A DNA stretch of 64,000 nt from Methanomassiliicoccales archaeon LGM-RCC1 (GTDB taxonomy: Archaea; Thermoplasmatota; Thermoplasmata; Methanomassiliicoccales; Methanomethylophilaceae): assembly GCA_030168575.1 (NCBI GenBank), contig CP115555.1:1-64000 (forward strand), read 5' to 3'. Under the pieces are notes generated by a model. The model was not told where the DNA came from, made no database searches, and saw only the letters and a list, made by a program, of their open reading frames with translations. The translations under genes and the position numbers were made by a program. Shown piece after piece: positions 9,219 through 16,545 of this stretch; positions within the stretch are counted from its first letter, which is position 1; each line of letters begins with the position of its first letter.

Positions 9219-9845
9219 TCACCGCTTGGTCGCCACCAGACCTATGTCGGAACAGGTCCTCCAGAATACCTGGATGTCACAGAATCCTGCCTTCTCCATG
9301 AGACAGATATGCTCCTCCTCGGTCAAAGGGTAATAGAAGGCCCCTCTGCGGTCGAGCATCTCCTTGATCGATTCTTCCTCAAGGCCCATGCCCCTCATGT
9401 AATCTACCCATTCAGCATCCTTCTCCGGCTGTGATGTATCATACCTGGTATGCTCCACGGTGATGAAGATTCCCCCGTCCCTAAGCATCCTGCGACAGTT
9501 TCTCACCGCTTCCAGCTTCAGATTCGTGTCGCTGTAGTAATGGTGGGAGAGGATGCATGTTATGATATCGAAGCAACCGTCGGAGAGCCTCAACGCATCC
9601 GATGTGGATTGAATGAATTCACATCCGGGTCTATCCCCAATCGAGTCCTTGGCGACACAAATGTTCTCCTCCGAGGGGTCGACCAAAGTAAATGTTGCTT
9701 CAGGGAACCTTTCCAGAGACTTCCTGATGGAACCGCCCATACCGCAACCGATGTCCAGCCATCTCTCCGGTTCCCCGATCCTCTCTGCTACCAGATTGGG
9801 AATCGATTCCCTTAGTGAATAATAGTCGGTTATCCTCTTGGACAT
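9219..9845 (-). CDS. class I SAM-dependent methyltransferase
   Basis: 208 residues from the ATG at 9845, preferred over the ATG at 9875 because a good ribosome site (AGGAGATC) lies just before it. The Rossmann SAM-binding motif is WLDIGCGMGGSIRKS, followed by motif II FTLVDPSEENI and motif IV DIITCILSHHYYSD. The C-terminal part, with MGLEEESIKEMLDRRGAFYYPLTEEEH read in pieces, resembles Methyltransf_11/UbiE-like small-molecule methyltransferases. The substrate is unknown. The upstream region 9846-10082 is very AT-rich and carries several TATA-like boxes. Confidence 0.85.
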   Translation of the reverse strand: MSKRITDYYSLRESIPNLVAERIGEPERWLDIGCGMGGSIRKSLERFPEATFTLVDPSEENICVAKDSIGDRPGCEFIQSTSDALRLSDGCFDIITCILSHHYYSDTNLKLEAVRNCRRMLRDGGIFITVEHTRYDTSQPEKDAEWVDYMRGMGLEEESIKEMLDRRGAFYYPLTEEEHICLMEKAGFCDIQVFWRTCSDIGLVATKR

Positions 9846-10082
9846 CCCGATCTCCTGGGCGGTCTCGGATTCCATGTTATCTTCATAATATTGTATATTT
9901 ATATTATTTAGTGAATTAAAAAGTACAATTTATATGATCTTTATAACAACATATCAGTCGTAGCATACGAATAGAGAATCAAAGAGGATGATGCCAATTG
10001 AGCAATGGTGGCTCCGATTCTGGATCCTCCTCGGAGCCGTTGGATAGAGTTATATACTTCTCTCCAATAAGGGAGTTTCAGT

Positions 10083-10155
10083 GCAGCTGTGATCTAGCTG
10101 GTTAGGATCTGAGCCTTCCAAGCTCATTGCCCGGGTTCGAATCCCGGCGGCTGCA
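10083..10155 (+). tRNA. tRNA-Gly (anticodon TCC)
   Basis: 73 nt that fold as a complete cloverleaf. The acceptor GCAGCTG pairs with CGGCTGC (one T-G pair), the D-stem ATCT with GGAT, and the anticodon stem TGAGC with GCTCA around the loop CTTCCAA. The T-stem CCGGG pairs with CCCGG around TTCGAAT, and the discriminator is A. The anticodon TCC reads Gly codons. No intron and no encoded CCA. The 3' end is the presumed integration site of the island downstream. Confidence 0.95.
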
Positions 10156-10160
10156 CTCAT
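10146..10160 (+). repeat. left attachment-site repeat (within tRNA-Gly 3' end)
   Basis: 15 nt identical to 22360-22374; this is the presumed attL core. Confidence 0.6.
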
Positions 10161-10168
10161 TTTATTCC

Positions 10169-10573
10169 ATCAAAAGTGACTTGAGCGCAGGCTATAACCT
10201 ATAAATTTTGGAAACAAAAAACATAGCTAACGCTAAAGATAAGTCAAAAAAAGAACAGTTTGTATAGTTCAGACCCTTCTCACAGCCCAGACATCATGTT
10301 ATTCTACGATTATACGCATGAAACGCAAATCTCGGTACCGCTTTTCGATTATCGTACGGTACTGCGTTATGTTATCTCTCGATCGACATCCGGAAGGATG
10401 TGATCACGATGGGTTCAACGATTATTTCCCGTACGATTTCTGGCGAAGTGTGATCCGATCTAGTATCGTATTTGAATGAAGAATCACAAAGTATGTTATT
10501 ATCCCTATCGTCAATCTGCCCGTAGGGCAGCTTATGAACGGGTCAATTTATTGACCCGTGAGTCACTTTTGAT
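10169..10573. repeat. MITE-like element with 13-bp terminal inverted repeats
   Basis: ATCAAAAGTGACT at 10169-10181 is the exact reverse complement of 10561-10573. The 405 nt enclosed contain no convincing gene. Inside are a hairpin CTGCCC-GTA-GGGCAG near 10517-10531 and a 22-nt perfect palindrome at 10538-10559. This looks like a small non-autonomous element sitting just after the tRNA. Its ends share 11 of 14 positions with the inverted repeats of the insertion sequence at 18559-19980, which might mobilise it. The rest of the gap, 10574-10750, shows nothing I can assign. Confidence 0.45.
10538..10559. repeat. 22-nt perfect palindrome
   Basis: The arm ACGGGTCAAT is followed by TT and its exact complement ATTGACCCGT. 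It could be an operator, a terminator hairpin or a transposon-internal structure. Confidence 0.5.
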
Positions 10574-10750
10574 TGGGCGGTGTTACTCTATCCAGCGTTC
10601 CGAGTGGTGCATCCCTTTCGCACTCACCACTTTTCCAACTTAAGATAAAATAATGCAATCAAAAAGCTGAAGCATAGCAGTACAAATGCATTATGGCCGG
10701 GAACCCTTCGCTAAAGGATTGAATTCAACTCAGATTAATGGATCAGAGAT

Positions 10751-10975
10751 TCAATTCTTCTTTCTGGATTCGGCGAAATCCTTGATCGCCGCATCGAACT
10801 CATCGGGAGTCATGTCATCGAAGATCTGACGTCTCCACTTGGTATAATCGGAGTTACCGGACTTGACCGCCGCCAGGAACATCTCTGTGTTGACTATCCC
10901 GAACCTCTCCACAAGGCAATCCATGCCGAGCCTGTACATCTCGCTCATGGTGTATACTTCGTTGGTGTCGCTCAT
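10751..10975 (-). CDS. small acidic protein, probable antitoxin partner of PIN toxin
   Basis: 74 residues, acidic and helical, with MSDTNEVYTMSEMYRLGMD at the start and a KK tail. It starts inside the stop of the PIN gene (ATGA overlap), so the two are translationally coupled. A small protein coupled to a PIN ribonuclease is typical of a type II toxin-antitoxin unit, although here the small gene lies second. No DNA-binding domain is obvious. The call rests on context, not on homology I can name. Confidence 0.55.
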   Translation of the reverse strand: MSDTNEVYTMSEMYRLGMDCLVERFGIVNTEMFLAAVKSGNSDYTKWRRQIFDDMTPDEFDAAIKDFAESRKKN

Positions 10976-11415
10976 GGCTGCTCCTCCTCTATAGATAAGA
11001 AGTCTAAGGGGGATATAACATTAATCCTGTTGTCCTTCAGTTTCAGGATGCGGTCGTCCGTGGTGATGAGGTAATCGCATCCGGCATGGATTGCGCAGGC
11101 CACATGGGAAGCATCGGCTGTCTTGAGGCCTTCGGCCATGATCTGGTTTCTCAACGGAACTAGGGTGCTGAAAATGTGCTCATCCACATACACCGAGCGA
11201 TTGGCATCCATGAAATGCTGTATCTTGCCGGCGGACGTCTCGTCCCTGTTGCGGCTGTTCTCGTAATCGAGAACGATGGAGGTTACGAGTCTGTGCTTCC
11301 CCTGAGCTATTTCTTTCTGGATCTGCATCTTGGAAAGGGCTTCCAGATGGATGCGGAGCTGGGAATGGTCGTCGTAAGGGCGATTGTAAGCACAGCTGTC
11401 AAGATAGATGAGCAA
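10972..11415 (-). CDS. PIN-domain ribonuclease, VapC-like toxin
   Basis: 147 residues. PIN domains are Mg-dependent RNases that often cleave tRNA or rRNA when the antitoxin is absent. The acidic residues are at the expected places: LDSCAYNRPYDD at the N-terminus, DYENSRNRDE, KTADASHVACAI and DYLITTDDRIL. DSCAYNRP is characteristic of a PIN subgroup common in gut anaerobes. It is probably a stability or defence module of the island. The 67 nt before the gene are AT-rich and suit a promoter. Confidence 0.8.
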   Translation of the reverse strand: MLIYLDSCAYNRPYDDHSQLRIHLEALSKMQIQKEIAQGKHRLVTSIVLDYENSRNRDETSAGKIQHFMDANRSVYVDEHIFSTLVPLRNQIMAEGLKTADASHVACAIHAGCDYLITTDDRILKLKDNRINVISPLDFLSIEEEQP

Positions 11416-11482
11416 GCAATATCACTGATGACATGATATATTGTATCGATTTAAGCATAACCCGCGGATGCAATCGATTTCG

Positions 11483-12099
11483 TCATCGAACGAGTGCATC
11501 CACTCCGTAGGCAGCTTTCTGCCTTGAGATGAAGTAATCATCCGGTTCGGCGAACGGGCCGTCGACCACTATATCCGCGTTCTGCGGCATGAACTCTAGA
11601 GTTGACACTGCGAATGGTACCATGGACGCAAAGTCCGACAGGTTGAGGTCGGCTTCCTTGAGCTTGTCCTTGCATCTCAGGTATGCAGTGATGGCTACGT
11701 CGTAGTCGTGGGCGAAGCATACGACGGGATTGTCCTGGATGTATCTGACGTAATTGCCGATGGGATCGTTGAATCCCTCGTATGTCCTGAGGATCTAGCC
11801 GCATTCGGAGCAGACCCTCATCTTGTATTGCCTGTGATAGCCTAGGAGTCTCATCCTGTTCCTTGCGATTCTTCCCCACTGTCTGATGCGTATCTTCCTG
11901 ACCAGACGGTCCATGGTCCAGTCCTCCCAGTCGATCTTGGAGAGGTCCCCTGCTCTTCGTCCTTTCCCGTAGTATTCGTCGTCGTAATCCTGCTCGGAAT
12001 ACTTCGCTTTGGGGGATTTGATCCCGGGGATGAGATAATCGAGGATGTCCAGATCACAATCCACAGTGTCCGGGTCTACCTCGGTGATGCCGAGGCCAA
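11483..12099 (-). pseudogene. 5'-truncated copy of the HUH Rep-like gene, with in-frame TAG
   Basis: The translation matches the C-terminal half of the intact gene at 20783-22270 almost residue for residue, from GLGITEVDPDTVD onward to a slightly different tail. The N-terminal half with the HUH motif is absent, since the homology stops abruptly near 12099. The codon for Gln in CTECGQILR of the intact copy is TAG here (11795-11797, a C-to-T change), and the frame then continues open to TGA at 11483. Loss of the catalytic half makes it a remnant, whether or not TAG is read. The DNA next to the break encodes a Lys-rich tail on the other strand (about 12092-12136) that I cannot assign. Confidence 0.75.
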
Positions 12100-12225
12100 G
12101 AAGAAGATCGCTAAGTTGAAGAAGAAGATGAAGTGAGGAGAATCCCTTCATCCCTCTTGAAACCGCTTTCACCAGTCTTTACAATTTCTGCATCCGCATC
12201 ATACGTGCAACATCTTTCGATTCAC

Positions 12226-12519
12226 TCATCTTTCGAGAATCTTCAACGATTCGGACATCCTCTGGCCGATCTCCTTCCCTTTCTCGGTGAGATGGAGAAC
12301 ATACTGCAGAGTGGGGTCCGCGGTCATCTCCTTGGTGAGAAGGCCCTCATCGACCAGTTCGTCGACCCTCTTCTTGATGGTGCTGTAGTCCTGTGTGAGG
12401 ACCTTCAGGTCGTTCATGTTGGTCCTTTCGCTGTCGTAGACGATTGCCAATATGTCGACGACGAGAGTCCTGGAGAGTATCGAGCGCTTCGTCGTTGCGG
12501 ATTTGTCCATATCCCTCAT
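12226..12519 (-). CDS. small winged-helix transcription regulator
   Basis: 97 residues, or 94 from the ATG at 12510. The sequence SRTLVVDILAIVYDSE, then LKVLTQDYSTIKKRVDELVDEGLL as recognition helix and turn, then a TADPTLQYVLHLTEKGKEIG wing, fits the one-domain archaeal wHTH regulators (MarR/PadR-like). A TATA-like GTTATATC lies about 23 nt before the second ATG, so that start may be leaderless. The target is unknown; genes of the island are the obvious candidates. Confidence 0.7.
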   Translation of the reverse strand: MRDMDKSATTKRSILSRTLVVDILAIVYDSERTNMNDLKVLTQDYSTIKKRVDELVDEGLLTKEMTADPTLQYVLHLTEKGKEIGQRMSESLKILER

Positions 12520-12682
12520 GGAGGTGATATAACCCTATGTAGTCTAAGTGCTCTTTAATGTGAATTCAAATGATAGTGTGAAAACACACCTTAAAATACG
12601 TGAGGAACCCTTGTGAGGCACGTAGCGGACGCGAGAGATTACCGAGAGGATATCCTCCCCTTGCGTTGCACCGGAGGGACAG

Positions 12683-12874
12683 ATGACAGATACCTTTGAA
12701 CCGGTTCCAGACAAAGTCAGGAGATATGTCGAATCCAGAGTATCGGCTCCGAAGGAGAGGACAGTCCTGGACATCCTTGAGGAAAAGCACATGCTGACCA
12801 TCATCGAATATATCGACAGTCATCGTCGCTCTGAGGTTCAACAGGAACTGAACGAGGTAACAACCACAAGATAA
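12683..12874 (+). CDS. short protein resembling a truncated wHTH regulator
   Basis: 63 residues. A strong ribosome site (CGGAGGGACAG) precedes ATG 12683 and a hairpin terminator follows the stop, so the unit looks transcribed. ILEEKHMLTIIEYIDSHRR resembles the first helices of archaeal one-domain wHTH regulators, but the protein ends (EVTTTR) where the recognition helix would continue. It is either a decayed regulator or a genuine small protein. Confidence 0.45.
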   Translation: MTDTFEPVPDKVRRYVESRVSAPKERTVLDILEEKHMLTIIEYIDSHRRSEVQQELNEVTTTR

Positions 12875-12881
12875 ACACTTT

Positions 12882-12901
12882 GGCCCCTCGTGAGAGGGGC
12901 C
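12882..12901 (+). terminator. hairpin terminator
   Basis: GGCCCCTC-GTGA-GAGGGGCC forms a perfect 8-bp stem 8 nt after the stop of the small gene and is followed by TATCATTTCT. Confidence 0.6.
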
Positions 12902-13119
12902 TATCATTTCTCGGTATGTGATGAATGTGTTTGATGATCGGAACCGCCAGATCTGTCCGCACATCCAAAAGAATGTCAATCTCGTTCTTGACGACCAGAA
13001 TTCTACCTATTCCGACTGCCAGTTGGTAAGAGGCCTCGTCATAGCTGTCATTTGTTCATCCAGAGGACAACGTCTGCTGGGCAGGTGTATGAATTGATAC
13101 TTTCGAAGGGACAGTTTGT

Positions 13120-13902
13120 ATGACCGATATCAAGACCAACAGACCCTGCCCTAACAAGGGCTGCCCATAGTATGGGGAGATCGGAAGGAACGTAGTATCC
13201 AGAGGCACGAGGGTGAACAAGAACGGCGACACCGTTAGAAGATACTCGTGCACCTGCTGCGGACTTAACTTCAACGACCGTACCGGTACGAGGTACGAAG
13301 GCATCCATATCACCAAGGAGGAGTATGATTCCATCGTAGAATCTCTTTCTCAAGGAAGTACCTGCAGAGAGGCAGCTGTCAGTGTATCCGATAGGACAGT
13401 CAGGAACTATGCGAAGGCCGCAGGTATCGTAAAAAGAGCTGATAGAATGGTCCAGAGGCCTATCGACGGCAGGTTCCCCCGGATCGATACATTGAGGTCC
13501 AGATATTACGGACCTGAGGTTTGTTCCAAACCGCTCAGGGAAGGACTCGACATCCCACCGGACGAGATCGACAGGACATTTCAAAGATTCGAATCCGTTC
13601 TGATATCTCTTGGGTTCACAAGACCCGAATCCAGATTACTTTCTCTTCTTGTAGCATACGATGGCCTGACAAGCATGGACATAAGCAATCTCACAAGGAT
13701 GTCATCCTCTACTATCGTAAAGGCCTCCGAATCACTCGCTTCGATGGGTCAGGTCGAGATATATGTAGGCAAATCGGTCGACGGAAGGAAACCTTACAGA
13801 TCCTTCGCACTCAAGGTGGATCCGGATCATATGTTGGATGAAATCCGGTCCAAATTGCTAGATTCCGTCGATTTCATAGATGACCTATCAGAGCATCTAT
13901 GA
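13120..13902 (+). CDS. zinc-ribbon plus wHTH regulator with in-frame TAG at codon 17
   Basis: Read through TAG (13168-13170), this is 260 residues from ATG 13120. The N-terminus is an insertion-sequence type zinc ribbon: CPNKGCP, then TAG, then YGEIGRNVVSRGT, and later RRYSCTCCGLNFNDRTGTRY. In the known family the first Cys pair sits exactly here and one residue separates CP from YG, so TAG stands for that residue. A HTH segment (STCREAAVSVSDRTVRNYAK) and a C-terminal TrmB/MarR-like winged helix (MDISNLTRMSSSTIVKAS) follow. A product starting at GTG 13213 would lack half the zinc site. It is probably a DNA-binding regulator built from a transposase N-terminus. Confidence 0.6.
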
Positions 13903-14052
13903 ACCGTATTCTTCCGTCATCTGTTACTTTTTTTCCAATCGTTATATTGGTTCTCCCGAATACAGGGTCAGCGGACTTACTTTTGTCTTGTCACCAAATG
14001 ACAGTGCAAAGAACCTATGTCCTAAGTCTTCGCATATTCAACGGTGATACGG

Positions 14053-14772
14053 ATGAATTCAAGGAATGGTCTCGACGATTATGCAGCTCGCGGATTCCCA
14101 AGCTATCCAATGGGTCCAGGCCAGTGTGCTCAGGTGTCGGGTCAAATCCTCGATGACCATGCAGGCAAAGGCCGCAGCAGGATCGCCAGATTCATCCCGA
14201 CCATGCTGCTGATCGTCCTGGTCATATTCGCCGGATACTACATCTACGACCACAACGACGGGTTCGGTTTCGATACCGAACTGAAGGTGGTCGTATCCGG
14301 GTCCATGGACGGGGAACCCCGGGATCAATACGATATCAAGTCAATCCCATTGGGAAGCCTCGTCTGGATCAAAAAGGTACCCTCGGACAGCGATACATTC
14401 TATTCATCCCTCCGCGAAGGGGATGTGCTTACGTTCAACTACAGGCATCCGATATCGGGAGAGAACATGGTCGTCACCCACAGGATAATATCCATTGAGC
14501 AGGGCAACGGCGGATTCACATACACTTTGAAGGGCGATTCCATCGCCGACGATCCGACCAACGGATCGGTGCAGAAGGTGACGAGCTATAGCGGCGACAT
14601 CATCGGAAAGGTATCCGGTGTATCCCCCTGGCTTGGACAGCTGGTGATATTCATGTCCACGCTGGAGGGAAGGATCTGTCTGATAGGCATACCGTGCGCT
14701 ATAATCGTGCTCGCCGAGTTCAACAGCATCAGGAAGAACATGGCATCGCTCAGAAGGGGTGATGCCGAATGA
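14053..14772 (+). CDS. signal peptidase I, SipW/archaeal type
   Basis: 239 residues from ATG 14053, chosen because GGTGATACGG lies directly before it; an in-frame GTG at 14044 is the alternative. The N-terminal cytoplasmic tail precedes one membrane helix (FIPTMLLIVLVIFAGYYIY). The peptidase core has the catalytic Ser in VVVSGSMDG and the His in MVVTHRIISI, so it is of the Ser-His ER/archaeal/SipW type with no Lys general base. A second hydrophobic segment lies near the C-terminus. It is coupled to the next gene by an ATGA overlap, and a protein with a SipW-type signal peptide is the third gene, so it is probably its dedicated peptidase. Confidence 0.85.
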   Translation: MNSRNGLDDYAARGFPSYPMGPGQCAQVSGQILDDHAGKGRSRIARFIPTMLLIVLVIFAGYYIYDHNDGFGFDTELKVVVSGSMDGEPRDQYDIKSIPLGSLVWIKKVPSDSDTFYSSLREGDVLTFNYRHPISGENMVVTHRIISIEQGNGGFTYTLKGDSIADDPTNGSVQKVTSYSGDIIGKVSGVSPWLGQLVIFMSTLEGRICLIGIPCAIIVLAEFNSIRKNMASLRRGDAE

Positions 14773-16514
14773 TCTTCAGGGATGAGGACGGGGACATCAG
14801 GTTGGTACCGGTCATATCGGTACTGGCGGTCATATTGGTCGTAGCGGTGTTGCTCCTGTACCCGCACCCTTACGATGTGGACCACGAGGGGCAAGGCACG
14901 GTAACGTCTGAGGGCTGCCACAGCATATCATATCTGAGCATGCTGCTGGACGGCCAACCGGAGATCGGATATGAACCTGCCGAGGGATGGGAAGGTACGA
15001 TGTACCTCAACGGCACGGAGGTAGAGGGCAACCCATACAGGCTGTCCATCGGATTGTTCGATTTCTCATGCGACAGGATCCACGTGGAGTTCAAGGAGCT
15101 GGAGCCGGAACTGGAAGTGGACATCGAGATCCAGGTAGATGTCATATCGTCCACGGCATTGGGAGCAGCACCCGACGACGGAGTGACCTTCTCGTCGGTC
15201 TCATCCGACCACTGGGAGCAGCCTTTCACGGTCGATCCCATGGGGAAGGTCCTGGTCAAAAGGGGAGGCTCCCTCACCATTACCATAGATTGCAAGCAGG
15301 AAGGCTGTTGGATCAGCTACATCCAAATCGACGGGGTGTCCAGGGAGATCACCGACCACTCCCACATGGAAGTGGTCGTGGAGGACATCCAGAAGGACAT
15401 CCTGGTGGAGATCGGAATAGAAAGGTACCCGATGATAACGGCCTCGGCAGACAGTGACGCATACATCTCGCCCGAGGGATATGTTCTGGTGATCCCGGGG
15501 AAGGACCAGACATTCGTCTACGGCTCGAAGATCGGACACACAGTGTCCAAAGTGGTCGTGGACGGATACGAGGTCGAGCCCACAGGAGCATACACCTTCG
15601 AGAACGTGAGAGAGGACCATACCATAGACGTCTTCATTGACATGAGGTGTCATGTGGTCACGGCCAACTCCTCATACGGGGGGACGATAACACCATCTGG
15701 AAGGATACTCGTCCAGGACGGGAACTCGATCACCTTCACCCTCACCCCGATGGCAGGATACGTACTGTCGGGAATCACCGTGGACGGCAAGACAGTGAGA
15801 TCCTACGGATTGACCTTCACGCTATCCGATATAAGGGATGACCACGCGGTGTACGCAACGTTCAGGCACATAGAGCCCCCTACGCCCACTTTCTACAGGC
15901 TTACTGTGGACCAGCCGGCCCACGGTACCATCACGCCCTCATCGGGCCTTGTGCGCGAAGGGAGCACCGTCAACGTCAACGTGATCCCGGACGACGGATA
16001 CTACGTCGCAGGGATATACGTCGACGGCACCAAGGTGACGACATCGTCCACGTACTCCTTCAGGATGTACGGGGACCACACCGTATCGGCGGAGCTCAAG
16101 GAGACCACGATGTCCGTCTACGTGACGGAGAGGAACGGCGAGCCGATCATACCTGTGAGGCTGTCTGAGTACGTCTTCTCGATGGACAACATCCAGCCCG
16201 GAGACGTGCAGAGCATCAAGATGAAGATAACCGTGGATTCTAAGATGCCGTTGGAGCTGTCGATAAAGCTGAAGGATACAACCCTCTCCGAGGACCTTCA
16301 GAAGCAGCTGATGGTCATTCTGGATAGCGATTACACGGAGTATTCCGGCACTTTATGGAATATCTCCGAGGTCGGACTCGGATTCGGGGAGATCGGCGCC
16401 GAGAAGGACGTCTATCTATCGATCGAGTTCATGAATCTGTACGATAACAACAAGGTCATGGGCCAGTCAGGAACAGTCACATTGTCGGTATCGGCATACC
16501 AAGACACTGAATGA
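14769..16514 (+). CDS. membrane-anchored surface protein with InlB-B-like repeats
   Basis: 581 residues. One N-terminal membrane helix (VPVISVLAVILVVAVLLLY) anchors an extracellular part. From about residue 215 three or four beta-rich repeats of about 70 residues resemble the Bacterial repeat/InlB B-repeat family, for example VDQPAHGTITPSSGLVREGS and IPDDGYYVAGIYVDGTKV. The C-terminal 140 residues (YVTERNGEPIIPVRLSEYVF and on) are a separate domain that I do not recognise. It lies between the peptidase and the TasA-like gene in one operon, so it may assemble with or anchor that protein. Confidence 0.75.
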   Translation: MIFRDEDGDIRLVPVISVLAVILVVAVLLLYPHPYDVDHEGQGTVTSEGCHSISYLSMLLDGQPEIGYEPAEGWEGTMYLNGTEVEGNPYRLSIGLFDFSCDRIHVEFKELEPELEVDIEIQVDVISSTALGAAPDDGVTFSSVSSDHWEQPFTVDPMGKVLVKRGGSLTITIDCKQEGCWISYIQIDGVSREITDHSHMEVVVEDIQKDILVEIGIERYPMITASADSDAYISPEGYVLVIPGKDQTFVYGSKIGHTVSKVVVDGYEVEPTGAYTFENVREDHTIDVFIDMRCHVVTANSSYGGTITPSGRILVQDGNSITFTLTPMAGYVLSGITVDGKTVRSYGLTFTLSDIRDDHAVYATFRHIEPPTPTFYRLTVDQPAHGTITPSSGLVREGSTVNVNVIPDDGYYVAGIYVDGTKVTTSSTYSFRMYGDHTVSAELKETTMSVYVTERNGEPIIPVRLSEYVFSMDNIQPGDVQSIKMKITVDSKMPLELSIKLKDTTLSEDLQKQLMVILDSDYTEYSGTLWNISEVGLGFGEIGAEKDVYLSIEFMNLYDNNKVMGQSGTVTLSVSAYQDTE

Positions 16515-16545
16515 AATCATTTCAACAATTCAAAGAGGAAATCAA

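Noticed and set aside
10001-10750. A CRISPR array in the repeat-rich gap after the tRNA
   Set aside because: Only single inverted repeats and palindromes are present; there are no regularly spaced direct repeats and no cas genes in the window.
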